A DNA stretch of 64,000 bases from an uncultured SAR86 cluster bacterium (GTDB lineage: Bacteria > Pseudomonadota > Gammaproteobacteria > Magnimaribacterales > D2472), in assembly GCA_902520495.1 (NCBI GenBank), contig CABYNW010000001.1, positions 1 through 64,000 of the forward strand. Reading direction: 5' to 3'. The notes beneath the pieces were generated by a model, which ran no database searches, was not told where the DNA came from, and saw only the letters and a list, made by a program, of their open reading frames with translations. Positions within the stretch are counted from its first letter, which is position 1. Each line of letters starts with the position of its first letter. Shown piece after piece: positions 20,732 through 30,265 of the stretch. Both the position numbers and the translations under genes were made by a program.

Positions 20732-21816
20732 TGAAAAAATTTATTTTCTTACCTCTAATAATCTTTATAGCTGGTTGTTCAGAACAAAGTATCGATTCTG
20801 AAAACGAGCTTATTGATAAAGACAAAACCTATAATTGGCGATTGGTTACGTCTTGGCCTAAAAATTATCCTGGTTTAGGGATGGCCCCAGAGCGAATTGC
20901 AGATCTGGTAGAACAAATGAGTGATGGCCAAATGAAAATAACTGTGTATGGAGCTGAAGAGCAAGTTCCAGCGTTTGGAGTTTTTGATGCGGTCTCTAGT
21001 GGCTCTCATCAAATGGGGCACAGCGGTGGTTATTTTTGGAAAGGAAAGGTTCCAGCTGCACAATTTTTTACCAGTGTCCCATTTGGACTAACCGCTGATG
21101 AAATTAATGCATGGGTAAATAGAGGTGGCGGTTTAGAGCTTTGGAGAGAAATATATGCTCCATTTAATATTTATCCAATTCCAGCAGGCAATACTGGAAC
21201 ACAAATGTTTGGTTGGTTTAATAAAGAGATAAATTCTCTTGAAGATATTAAAGGCTTAAAGATGCGTATTCCTGGAATTGGTGGAGAAGTACTTAAAGAA
21301 GCAGGCGGAATACCTGTGACACTTCCAGGTGGAGAGCTTTTCACAGCACTTCAAACTGGAGTTATTGATGCTACAGAATGGGTGGGTCCTTATAACGATT
21401 TAACTTTTGGATTTCACCAAGCAGCTAAATATTATTATTATCCTGGCTGGCATGAACCCGGCCCTATGCTTGAGCTATTAATTAATATAGATGCATGGAA
21501 CTCATTACCCAAACATCTTCAAGTGATTATTGAAACTGCTTCAAAAGCTGTGAATCAAGATATGCTTGATGAATATCTGGCTAAAAATAATCAAGCCTTA
21601 ACAGAGCTTGTTGATGTCCATGGAGTAGAGCTAAGAAAATTACCTGATGACGTTATTGAGGAATTTAGAAAAATTTCTAACAAGATTCTAGATGATTTAG
21701 CAAAAGAAGACGAAACAATTGCCAAGGTATATAACTCATATCTAAATTTTAAAAATAATGTATCTGCTTATCATGAGATTTCAGAAGATGCATTTGTTGA
21801 ATCAAGAAATAAGTAG
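20731..21816 (+). CDS. dctP: TRAP transporter substrate-binding protein (DctP-like), lipoprotein
   Basis: Lipobox IFIAGCSEQ; TSWPKNYPGLG, IKGLKMRIPG, GVIDATEWVGPYND motifs; start at internal Met overlapping the uvrD stop. Confidence 0.88.
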   Translation: MKKFIFLPLIIFIAGCSEQSIDSENELIDKDKTYNWRLVTSWPKNYPGLGMAPERIADLVEQMSDGQMKITVYGAEEQVPAFGVFDAVSSGSHQMGHSGGYFWKGKVPAAQFFTSVPFGLTADEINAWVNRGGGLELWREIYAPFNIYPIPAGNTGTQMFGWFNKEINSLEDIKGLKMRIPGIGGEVLKEAGGIPVTLPGGELFTALQTGVIDATEWVGPYNDLTFGFHQAAKYYYYPGWHEPGPMLELLINIDAWNSLPKHLQVIIETASKAVNQDMLDEYLAKNNQALTELVDVHGVELRKLPDDVIEEFRKISNKILDDLAKEDETIAKVYNSYLNFKNNVSAYHEISEDAFVESRNK

Positions 21817-22418
21817 TGCTTGATGATCTAACTTTTAAGTCTCTTGGCATTGTTAATTACCATGAGACCCTTGAGCTGATGAAATCTCATATAAATAAAG
21901 AAAATTTTAATAATGAGATATGGTTACTCGAACATCCTCCAATATTTACTCTTGGAACAGCAGCAGATAAAAATCATGTATTAAATGCAAAAGATATTCC
22001 TGTTGTTCAATCGGATAGGGGTGGAGAGGTCACTTATCATGGACCAGGCCAATTAGTTATTTATTTTTTGCTAGATATAAAAAAATTAAATTTTGGTCCT
22101 AAGAAATTAGTTATCACTATTCAAAATTTTGTTAAAGACTTGCTCGCAACCATATCTATAGACTGTAACTTTATTGAAGGTGCGCCTGGGGTATATGTAG
22201 ATAAGAAGAAAATTGCTTCAATAGGGTTAAGAATTTCTAAAGGTAAGTCATATCATGGTATTAGCCTTAATTTTGATATGGATTTATCACCATTTAAACA
22301 AATTAATCCATGCGGATATGAGGGGCTAGAAGTAACACAGATAAAAGATTTAAATAAGGATATTTCTAAATTACAATTAGAGAAGTTAGTAATAGATTTA
22401 CTAAGAAAAGTATTTTAA
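21816..22418 (+). CDS. lipB: Lipoyl(octanoyl) transferase
   Basis: [54 protein letters not shown]. Confidence 0.95.
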   Translation: MLDDLTFKSLGIVNYHETLELMKSHINKENFNNEIWLLEHPPIFTLGTAADKNHVLNAKDIPVVQSDRGGEVTYHGPGQLVIYFLLDIKKLNFGPKKLVITIQNFVKDLLATISIDCNFIEGAPGVYVDKKKIASIGLRISKGKSYHGISLNFDMDLSPFKQINPCGYEGLEVTQIKDLNKDISKLQLEKLVIDLLRKVF

Positions 22419-22420
22419 TT

Positions 22421-23383
22421 ATGGAAATAATAACGACTACAAAAATTACCAATAGAGATGGCATTAAAGCTATTAAAAATGGCCAAAAGCTTAATAAATA
22501 CGCTGATATACCTACACCAAAGAAACCAAGTTGGCTAAAAGTTAAAGCAGAATTTAATCCAAATTTTCATAAGGTAAAGGAACAAGTTCAAAGCAAACAA
22601 TTGTACACAGTTTGTGAGGAAGCGCATTGTCCAAATATTAGTGAGTGTTGGTCTGCTGGAACAGCTACTTTTATGTTGATGGGATCGGTTTGTACAAGAG
22701 CGTGTAAGTTTTGTTCTGTAGATACTGGAAATCCAAACGGCTGGCTTGATAAAGATGAGCCAATGAATACTGCAAAAGCTGTTGAGATAATGAAATTAAA
22801 ATATGTTGTGCTTACTTCTGTTAATAGAGATGATCTTTTAGATGGAGGTGCTCAACATTTTGCTGATACTGTAAAACTTATAAAAGAATTAAATCCAAAT
22901 ACTGCTGTTGAGGCCTTAACTCCAGATTTTAAAGGACTATCTTCTTCTATAGATACATTAGTCAATTGTGGTTTAGAAGTATTTGCACAAAACATTGAAA
23001 CTGTTGAAAGGCTAACGCATCAAGTAAGAGATATTAGAGCAGGGTATCAACAGACATTAGATGTGCTAGCAGAATCAAAACGCATTAATCCAAAAGTGCT
23101 TACTAAAACGAGCATCATTCTTGGCTTAGGAGAAACTGATTTAGAAATAGAAGAAACTATGGATGATCTTATTGCTAATAAAGTTGATATCTTAACCATT
23201 GGTCAATACTTAAGACCAACTATCAACCATCATCCAATTGAAAGATGGGTAACTCCAGAAGAATTTGAGAAATATAGACAAATTGGATTAACAAAAGGCT
23301 TTCTTGAAGTTGTGTCTGGTCCTATGGTTCGCTCTAGTTATAGAGCGGAGAGAGCATTAGAAAAAAATAATGCAGGTTTATAG
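22421..23383 (+). CDS. lipA: Lipoyl synthase (radical SAM)
   Basis: [35 protein letters not shown]. Confidence 0.97.
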   Translation: MEIITTTKITNRDGIKAIKNGQKLNKYADIPTPKKPSWLKVKAEFNPNFHKVKEQVQSKQLYTVCEEAHCPNISECWSAGTATFMLMGSVCTRACKFCSVDTGNPNGWLDKDEPMNTAKAVEIMKLKYVVLTSVNRDDLLDGGAQHFADTVKLIKELNPNTAVEALTPDFKGLSSSIDTLVNCGLEVFAQNIETVERLTHQVRDIRAGYQQTLDVLAESKRINPKVLTKTSIILGLGETDLEIEETMDDLIANKVDILTIGQYLRPTINHHPIERWVTPEEFEKYRQIGLTKGFLEVVSGPMVRSSYRAERALEKNNAGL

Positions 23384-23432
23384 GATTTAGGCTTGATCTT
23401 TTAAATTTTTTTTAGTTTTTAATCTAGCTACT

Positions 23433-23500
23433 AATCTACCCAATCTTCCAATCTTCCAATCTTCCAATCTACCCAATCTACCCAATCTACCCAATCTCCC
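23433..23500. repeat. Tandem array of eight 8/9-bp units (AATCTACCC / AATCTTCC / AATCTCCC)
   Basis: Read directly: ACCC, TTCC x3, TACCC x3, TCCC variants; minus strand has four GGG runs in 23472-23500. Confidence 0.95.
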
Positions 23501-23581
23501 AGCAATCTGACTTTACTTTGACATCCCAAAAAACGGCAGTTAAGGTATATCGCTTTTTTAAAAATTATAGGAGGAAGATGA

Positions 23582-24310
23582 ATGGAAAAAGAGATTTTGA
23601 AATATTATTCAAAGTTTAGGGAGATTTATAATGAAGAAAATTATCCAGAATGGTTTAAATTTCTTAAATATCACAACATGCAGTTTGGTAAAAAGGGATA
23701 TAACAATCAAGAACACGAATTAGGCCATTATGCGATATTACAATCTAGTATTCCTAAAAATCCAATAGTCGTAATGGTAGGCAAAAATAACTCTTGGTTT
23801 ATTCCTAAAAACATGGAAAAGAGTTTAGAGGCAGTAAAATGCCTAGAGAAAAATATACCGGATCAAGATTGGCTTGCAAAAGAAAGTAATTTTGCAAATA
23901 GATTAAACTCCCAAATAAATAAAATTAGCGCCATAGATCCAGAAGCAGCTGATATTTTAGTTAATAAAAGAGTTGGCATGAACAGGTTCTGGCTTCAAAC
24001 TGGTGATAAATGCCCCCACGATAAATTAAAGGAAGCGATGGACGAAAACTATAAGCTTAAATCCGAATGGTTTGCTCTCAAAAAGATCTGTCATAAATGG
24101 ACAGAAGATATCATTAGAACTATAAATCCTGGATTAGTAATACTATTTGGTAGACGGAATGATAATGATTGTGCATGGAACCTATTTGATAAAAGGGAGG
24201 ATGGAGAAAAATTTGTGATTAAACATTGCCCTCATCCTGTTGGACCAAATAATGGTGAAAATTTCAATAAATTCCAAGAGGCGATAAAAGATTGGAAAAA
24301 GAAAATTTAA
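23582..24310 (+). CDS. Hypothetical protein; possible uracil-DNA glycosylase-like fold
   Basis: VVMVGKNNSWF near N-terminus, C..W..DIIRTINPGLVILFGR, and HCPHPVGPN near C-terminus resemble UDG-superfamily layout (inference). Confidence 0.6.
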   Translation: MEKEILKYYSKFREIYNEENYPEWFKFLKYHNMQFGKKGYNNQEHELGHYAILQSSIPKNPIVVMVGKNNSWFIPKNMEKSLEAVKCLEKNIPDQDWLAKESNFANRLNSQINKISAIDPEAADILVNKRVGMNRFWLQTGDKCPHDKLKEAMDENYKLKSEWFALKKICHKWTEDIIRTINPGLVILFGRRNDNDCAWNLFDKREDGEKFVIKHCPHPVGPNNGENFNKFQEAIKDWKKKI

Positions 24311-24516
24311 ATTATTATAAAGTCGATCATAAGTTAGCAGTTGAAATTTGGGGAGTGCTACATAAAGAGGGGTACCGATATATTGCCAATAGTTTATCTG
24401 AGACTATGATTGAACAAGGGTGCCAAGAAATCGAAGTGAAAGATGCTTCTCAGGTTCTAGCTTTCTGGAAAGACTATTTAGAAAAAAATAAGATTATTAA
24501 AATAGAACACGAATGA
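24292..24516 (+). CDS. Hypothetical protein, 74 aa
   Basis: Overlaps both neighbours (19 bp and 4 bp), so likely co-translated. Confidence 0.5.
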   Translation: MEKENLNYYKVDHKLAVEIWGVLHKEGYRYIANSLSETMIEQGCQEIEVKDASQVLAFWKDYLEKNKIIKIEHE

Positions 24517-24866
24517 GACAGGGTCAACTTTTTCCCCTTCTTGTCGATCAAAACGACATTGAAGAATATATTGTCACACAAGAAAGATTAAATTATTGGA
24601 AGGAAGGCGCAATAAGAACCCAAAAGCAGATAAATGATTGCAGAAGTTTATTAAGAGAAGCACAAAACCTTAAAGACAAAATAAGAGAACAAGTATTTGT
24701 AAAGAATAAATTCGGGGCAGACTTCTCAGAAATCAAGATACAAGGTTTTGTCAATCAAGCAAAAAAAGGCATACAAGAAAACAAGAATTTGTTATCTGAC
24801 TATGAATATAATATTAGTGTCTGTGGAGAGCTTTTAAATGAGTATTCTGAATATTTTGCTAAATAG
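24513..24866 (+). CDS. Hypothetical protein, 117 aa, helical/coiled-coil-like
   Basis: ATGA overlap with preceding ORF; charged heptad-like sequence. Confidence 0.5.
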   Translation: MRQGQLFPLLVDQNDIEEYIVTQERLNYWKEGAIRTQKQINDCRSLLREAQNLKDKIREQVFVKNKFGADFSEIKIQGFVNQAKKGIQENKNLLSDYEYNISVCGELLNEYSEYFAK

Positions 24867-24933
24867 TTAGTTTATGTAACACAAGCACAAGCTATCAAAT
24901 AAATATAAAAATAACTTCACCTATATTTATTTG

Positions 24934-26064
24934 TTAGGAAATTTCATTTAACAGATCTAACAATTTCTTTTTAAATTCCTGTTTTTCTGAATTTGATAAT
25001 TCATTTAGGGAATATTTTTCTTTAATTGCTTCAATGCTTTGAAAAATATTAATTTCTTTATCCAAAATCTGCTCTTTGTTAACTTTTTTATCTACCGGCA
25101 CTCTCTGTTTATTTGCAGTTACAAACAATGTACTAAGTTCATCGAGGTCTTTTGGATAATTAATATCGTTCTCTCTAAATTCAAAGTTAAAACCATCTTT
25201 TCCAAGGGCATTTTTAAGCCTTAACCATTTAAGCGCATCATCATATGTATACCCAAATTCCAGTTTTGATTTTCTTTTTGGTCTATTTTCTACATCATTA
25301 AAATATGCTCGTTTAGTACCACCCCATAGCAATAAAAGATCCTCATCACGATAGCTGTAATTTTGAGTATCATGCAACCATAATCTATTTAAGATTTCAA
25401 TTAGCTTTGCACCTTCGGCAAAAGAGCTTAATAAAAATTCAAATGCCTTAACGCATTGCTTAGCCTCAAGACCAAAATAATGAGTTTCAGATTGGTTTTT
25501 GAGTATTGGAATAACCCCCTGACAATAATGACTAAAGCTTTGTATTTCAAAATTAAGCCTATTAGTAACTATTGTTAACATTTCAGCTCTAGAAGAATAT
25601 TCAACTTCCTCAGCAAAAAATCTTACATTATTTTTTTTAAACAAATCCTTTCCGTATGGATTTTTACCCATCAAGAAATAAATTAATCTTGAAATTATTG
25701 ATTTTCCATATAGATAGTTGGTATTAAAATTTACTTTGGGAAGGTCAGAGTTTTGATAGCAATGGTCATAAAACTCAATACAACTTGAATAAACTTCTTT
25801 CCAAAAAAAATCATCAGCCAACAAAGTAATTAGATTCTTTATTCTTTTATCTTTAAATGGTATTAATTTTCTTGATCTCTTATTGAATATAGACCCATAT
25901 TCTTCAACCAAGTTTACATAAATTTTTAATTTGTCCTCAAAATCTTCTGGATATGCATGATCAACTTTGCTCGAGTCAATAGCAAACTTCATTTGATTTT
26001 TCTTCTCCAAAATAGCATCGATGAATACATCATCAAAGGATTTAATTTTTGTGTCAGATGACAT
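24934..26064 (-). CDS. Hypothetical protein, 376 aa
   Basis: Long ORF, no motif recognised. Confidence 0.6.
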   Translation of the reverse strand: MSSDTKIKSFDDVFIDAILEKKNQMKFAIDSSKVDHAYPEDFEDKLKIYVNLVEEYGSIFNKRSRKLIPFKDKRIKNLITLLADDFFWKEVYSSCIEFYDHCYQNSDLPKVNFNTNYLYGKSIISRLIYFLMGKNPYGKDLFKKNNVRFFAEEVEYSSRAEMLTIVTNRLNFEIQSFSHYCQGVIPILKNQSETHYFGLEAKQCVKAFEFLLSSFAEGAKLIEILNRLWLHDTQNYSYRDEDLLLLWGGTKRAYFNDVENRPKRKSKLEFGYTYDDALKWLRLKNALGKDGFNFEFRENDINYPKDLDELSTLFVTANKQRVPVDKKVNKEQILDKEINIFQSIEAIKEKYSLNELSNSEKQEFKKKLLDLLNEIS

Positions 26065-26203
26065 TAAATATTTCCGCTATTTTTAAGATAAATTTCATAA
26101 CTTGCACTCATAAACAATATATGTATATAATACAACATAATTAGTACACAATTTCAAAAGGTGTATAAATTATTAATTACTATAACACAACACAGAGTAA
26201 AAA

Positions 26204-26353
26204 ATGATAAAGGAAATTTTAAATAAGCTGCTAAAAACAAATAATTATTTAAACAACGCTTTTAGCAATAAAAGTATTAAATCCACTAATAAGTTTACCA
26301 AAATTAACAAGCGTGAGATACGTGTAATTTTTGACATGTACACTGAGAGTTAA
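26204..26353 (+). CDS. Possible small ORF, 49 aa (absent from ORF track)
   Basis: Own translation MIKEILNKLLKTNNYLNNAFSNKSIKSTNKFTKINKREIRVIFDMYTES*. Confidence 0.3.
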   Translation: MIKEILNKLLKTNNYLNNAFSNKSIKSTNKFTKINKREIRVIFDMYTES

Positions 26354-26354
26354 G

Positions 26355-26495
26355 ATGAGATATGGATATATTGTGATGCTGAAAATGAGTTCATCAGATG
26401 GTAGTTGGGTCAAAGCCTTTGGTCCCTCGAGCTACGAAATGTGTGCTTCTTTTGCAGCTAAGAGGCGAGAACCCTGTCAGATTCTCCCCGCTTAG
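26355..26495 (+). CDS. Possible small ORF, 46 aa (absent from ORF track)
   Basis: Own translation MRYGYIVMLKMSSSDGSWVKAFGPSSYEMCASFAAKRREPCQILPA*; locally higher GC than surroundings. Confidence 0.35.
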   Translation: MRYGYIVMLKMSSSDGSWVKAFGPSSYEMCASFAAKRREPCQILPA

Positions 26496-26500
26496 ATAAA

Positions 26501-26908
26501 ATGATTTCACAATTCTTCTTAAAGAAAAAAATCTTTAAATACCTAGATAAATTTTCTAAGGAATCTACAAAGGCGGAAATGTTTATGAGTTGGGCAGATG
26601 TAATAGATGTTGCCCAGCATGAATGGAATCAAACGTATATACCTGCAAAACAGTTATACCTATTCGTAAGAGAATGGCATAAAAAAAATAATAGAGCACA
26701 TCTTTTGGATGCGATGAATGAGTTAAATAGATCATTCCAAATTAAAGTGATGGAAGATCTATATAGCGAGTATTTAGATTATTATAGAGAGAGCAAAGAT
26801 CCATCTGATTTAGAATTTGCAAATGATTGCCTTCGAAATGCTTCAAAAATAAGAAGTTTCCCAAAAAAAGATCTTCATATATATCTCTCTAATTATCTTG
26901 GTGGTTAG
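26501..26908 (+). CDS. Hypothetical protein
   Basis: 135 aa ORF directly abutting the next gene. Confidence 0.5.
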   Translation: MISQFFLKKKIFKYLDKFSKESTKAEMFMSWADVIDVAQHEWNQTYIPAKQLYLFVREWHKKNNRAHLLDAMNELNRSFQIKVMEDLYSEYLDYYRESKDPSDLEFANDCLRNASKIRSFPKKDLHIYLSNYLGG

Positions 26909-27106
26909 ATGACATCTTTTTTAATTTTTATATTTGCCGTTGCAGCATTTTTTAAGCACTTTCCAGAAGCTGCAAGTTTTTTACTTACATTAAACTACTT
27001 GATTGTGACAATCATATTGTTGGCATTATTTGGTTGGAATTTCTTTACAGGACTATTGGTAGTGTTATTTTTACTTAATATGTTCGGAATGTTTGACGAG
27101 GCGTAA
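26909..27106 (+). CDS. Small membrane protein, 65 aa
   Basis: Two hydrophobic segments. Confidence 0.5.
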   Translation: MTSFLIFIFAVAAFFKHFPEAASFLLTLNYLIVTIILLALFGWNFFTGLLVVLFLLNMFGMFDEA

Positions 27107-27123
27107 TTGATATAAGAGGATTT

Positions 27124-27612
27124 ATGGAATTTGAAAGAATTAGAGTGACTGATCAAGGGGTTGTAAGACTAAAAAAAATAACAATAGTAATACCTCTTTA
27201 TAATGATAGAGAAAAAGAAATTGAGATTACAACTTCAAACAGAGAATTAATACATATCGCAATCAATAGGCAAGTCTTGCTAAATGATTTTTCAAGAAAT
27301 TCAGAGTTTATATATGAAAGAATTTTACAAATACTTTTAAGAAGTAAGGATATTTCGATGGATGACAAATGTTTGTTTGAGGATTGGAACTATCATTCAA
27401 TTAGGTTTAAGAATTATGAAGGTAAAAAATGTAACAGCAAAGAGAAAAAGCTTTTTTATACAAACAAATCAGATAAAATTTTTGAACGCATTAATGGCAA
27501 TAGAGATGCAACTTGGCGAGAGTACATGGATATTATAAGCTATGATCCTTGTATGCAAATTAATGCTTCAGTGAATAATATTATGGGGATAGATAAAAAT
27601 TATGACAAATGA
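27124..27612 (+). CDS. Hypothetical protein, 162 aa
   Basis: ORF in series with preceding genes; no motif recognised. Confidence 0.5.
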   Translation: MEFERIRVTDQGVVRLKKITIVIPLYNDREKEIEITTSNRELIHIAINRQVLLNDFSRNSEFIYERILQILLRSKDISMDDKCLFEDWNYHSIRFKNYEGKKCNSKEKKLFYTNKSDKIFERINGNRDATWREYMDIISYDPCMQINASVNNIMGIDKNYDK

Positions 27613-27657
27613 TGTTCAACAAATGGATATAACTATAGCTTAGTTAAGCTCTTTCCC

Positions 27658-28995
27658 TTATAAAACAAAAGCAGGAAAAATGATTACTATCAAGAGCACA
27701 AATAATTGGATTAAAATAAAAGGAACAACACCACTATAAATATCTGAAGTTTGAATACTTCGATTAGCTACACCTCTTAAATAAAATAGAGAAAATCCAA
27801 AGGGAGGCGTTAAAAATGATGTTTGAAGGTTAATTGCAAACAGTATAGCCAGCCATACTGGATCAAAGCCCATCATAAGAAGTGGTGGCGCTATTAAAGG
27901 CACTATTACATAGCAAATTTCTATAAAGTCTAAGATAAAACCTAATAAAAATATTACAAGCAATACAAAGATCAATGCAGTGTATGAACCACCAGGTAGA
28001 GAACTAAATATAAGATTTATTAATTCGTCTCCGCCAACACCCCTAAAAATTAATGAAAATATTGAAGCACCTATAAGAATAGTAAAAATCATTGTAGATA
28101 CAACAGCAGTCTTTTCAGATGTTTCTTTGATAAAAGTTAGATTAATTTTTCTATTTATAAATGCTATTACCAGTGCTCCAAAAGCTCCAATGGCTGCTGC
28201 TTCTGTAGGAGTAGCAATCCCAGCAAAAATTGATCCTAGAACAAGAAAAATTAAAGTAATTGGAAGTGCAAGAGTTTTAAGTAAATCTATTTTATTAATG
28301 TGTTTTTCATCTGAGTAATTTTTAATATTTAAATTAGTTTTATTTTTATAAATTGTGTAAAAAAGATAACCAAGACAGATCATTATTCCTGGAACAATCG
28401 CACCTATAAAAAGATCACCAACTGTAACTGTTTGTTGAGAAAAGATACCCATATCGTTTTGAGCTCTTTGATAGGCATTAGACATAACATCACCCAAGAG
28501 AACCAAAGCAATGGATGGAGGTATGATTTGGCCTAACGTTCCTGTTGAGGCAACAAGACCTGCTGAAAAACTTTTTTTGTATCCTTGTTTGATAAGAATT
28601 GGTAGAGACATAAGCCCAATAGTTACAACAGTTGCTCCAACGATACCTGTGCTAGCTGCTAAGAGAGCTCCAACAATTATTATTGATATTGATAAACCGC
28701 CTTTAGTATTCCTAAAAGCAGCCGCCATGTTCTCTAACATTTTTGCTGCAATACCTGACTTTTCTAAGATAGTTCCCATGAAGATAAATAGTGGTACAGC
28801 AAGTAACGTTACATTATTCATGATTCCAAAAATTCTTATGGGTATGCTTTTAAAAATAGTTGGATCAAATATTCCAAATGGGATACAAATCAATGCAAAG
28901 AGTATTGATACTCCTGCAAGGGTAAATGCAACAGGATAACCAATTAATAATGCGGCACATATTAATAGTAATAAAAGTAGGGGTATTAGTTCCAT
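27658..28995 (-). CDS. dctM: TRAP transporter large permease subunit (DctM)
   Basis: Hydrophobic DctM pattern with GTLGQIIPPSIALVLLGDV and TPTEAAAIGAFGALV. Confidence 0.93.
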   Translation of the reverse strand: MELIPLLLLLLICAALLIGYPVAFTLAGVSILFALICIPFGIFDPTIFKSIPIRIFGIMNNVTLLAVPLFIFMGTILEKSGIAAKMLENMAAAFRNTKGGLSISIIIVGALLAASTGIVGATVVTIGLMSLPILIKQGYKKSFSAGLVASTGTLGQIIPPSIALVLLGDVMSNAYQRAQNDMGIFSQQTVTVGDLFIGAIVPGIMICLGYLFYTIYKNKTNLNIKNYSDEKHINKIDLLKTLALPITLIFLVLGSIFAGIATPTEAAAIGAFGALVIAFINRKINLTFIKETSEKTAVVSTMIFTILIGASIFSLIFRGVGGDELINLIFSSLPGGSYTALIFVLLVIFLLGFILDFIEICYVIVPLIAPPLLMMGFDPVWLAILFAINLQTSFLTPPFGFSLFYLRGVANRSIQTSDIYSGVVPFILIQLFVLLIVIIFPAFVL

Positions 28996-29459
28996 CTGTT
29001 TTTAATAAACTGATAAAAAAGAGTAATTAATAGCGTGATTGGAAATAATGCAATCAAAGTTTTTTGAATATATACAAATCCTAGACCACCTGCCTCAGTA
29101 GAAACCTCTTTAATCTTCCACGCCATATTAATTAACTCAATTGAGTAATAACCAACAACAAAACATAAAGGCAATAAGAAAAGAAGACTAAGGAAAAAAT
29201 TTATTTTAGTTTTGTATGAATTTGATGATTCTCTATAGAAGATATCAACTCTTACGTGCTCATCTTTATATTGAACATATCCAGCGCATCCTAAAAAGAC
29301 CAATGCATGCATATACATTACTAATTCTTGAATGCCTGTTAATCCGATTCCTAGGAAATATCTAGCCACAATTATAACTATCATCAATATTGTCATAGTG
29401 GGAATCATCAATGATATGAATTTTCCTAAAGAATTTATTATTTTTTCGATGTTTATCAT
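28986..29459 (-). CDS. dctQ: TRAP transporter small permease subunit (DctQ)
   Basis: GIQELVMYMHALVFLGCAGYVQYKDEHVRVDIFY; start placed at internal Met (track 29492). Confidence 0.85.
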   Translation of the reverse strand: MINIEKIINSLGKFISLMIPTMTILMIVIIVARYFLGIGLTGIQELVMYMHALVFLGCAGYVQYKDEHVRVDIFYRESSNSYKTKINFFLSLLFLLPLCFVVGYYSIELINMAWKIKEVSTEAGGLGFVYIQKTLIALFPITLLITLFYQFIKNRWN

Positions 29460-29494
29460 TGAATATGTCTTTATATATTCGTTAGAATACACTC
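29459..29494 (+). promoter_or_regulatory. Candidate sigma70-type promoter for yaaA
   Basis: TTGAAT (29459-29464), 18-nt spacer, TAGAAT (29483-29488), 6 nt before ATG at 29495. Confidence 0.5.
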
Positions 29495-30265
29495 ATGATT
29501 ATAGTACTTTCTCCAGCAAAAACACTTGATTACGAATTTGAGACTGATGGAAACCATTCGGTGCCGTCCTTCTTAAGTCAGTCGTCTAAACTTATAGGTC
29601 AATTAAAGAAAAAAGAACCTAAAGATATTGCATCACTAATGGGACTAAGCGATAAGCTGGCAACATTAAATTATGATAGATATCAATCCTGGACAGCTTC
29701 TAAAAAAGCCTCTAATGATTCAAAGCCATCTTTGCTTGTTTTTAAGGGTGATGTTTATCAAGGACTTCAGGCAGAAGACTTAACAAAGAAAGAAATGAAT
29801 TTTGCTCAAAAGCACATTAGGATTTTATCTGGGCTATATGGGATTTTAAGACCATTAGACCTTATGAAGCCATATAGATTAGAAATGGGAACAAAACTTG
29901 AAACCTCAGAAGGTAAAAATCTTTATGAATTTTGGGGTAACAAGATTCAAAAAAATGTCTTAGAAGAACTAAAAAAACAAAAATCTGATCTTTTAATCAA
30001 TTTAGCTTCAAAAGAATACTTTACAGTTTTAGGTAAATTGCCTGAAGACCTTAATCTTGTATCTCCAACATTTAAAGATTATAAGAATGGTAAGTATAAG
30101 ATTATTAGTTTTTATGCAAAAAAAGCTAGAGGTCTTATGGCTCGATGGATAATACAAAACAAAGTTACAGATTTTGAAGATCTTAAGAAGTTTAGTGTAG
30201 ATGGATACAAATATTCAAAAGCTGAATCTACAATTACGGTACCTGTTTTTCTTAGAAAGCCTTAA
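29495..30265 (+). CDS. yaaA: Peroxide stress protein YaaA (UPF0246)
   Basis: MIIVLSPAKTLDYE start; FKGDVYQGL; RILSGLYGILRPLDLMKPYRLEMGT. Confidence 0.95.
   Translation: MIIVLSPAKTLDYEFETDGNHSVPSFLSQSSKLIGQLKKKEPKDIASLMGLSDKLATLNYDRYQSWTASKKASNDSKPSLLVFKGDVYQGLQAEDLTKKEMNFAQKHIRILSGLYGILRPLDLMKPYRLEMGTKLETSEGKNLYEFWGNKIQKNVLEELKKQKSDLLINLASKEYFTVLGKLPEDLNLVSPTFKDYKNGKYKIISFYAKKARGLMARWIIQNKVTDFEDLKKFSVDGYKYSKAESTITVPVFLRKP

Noticed and set aside
20511-20825. 104-aa minus-strand ORF over the uvrD 3' end
   Set aside because: Antisense to uvrD/dctP; low-complexity Q/L-rich translation, no start context.
23433-23500. CRISPR array interpretation of the tandem repeat
   Set aside because: Units are contiguous 8-9 bp with no spacers.
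26340-26500. Possible tRNA or tmRNA in the locally GC-richer stretch
   Set aside because: Could not form a cloverleaf and no T-loop GTTCRA consensus or CCA end; left only as a possible small ORF/RNA.
28511-28939. 142-aa plus-strand ORF (and 27980..28318) opposite dctM
   Set aside because: Fully antisense to a clear TRAP permease gene; composition looks like the complement of a hydrophobic gene.
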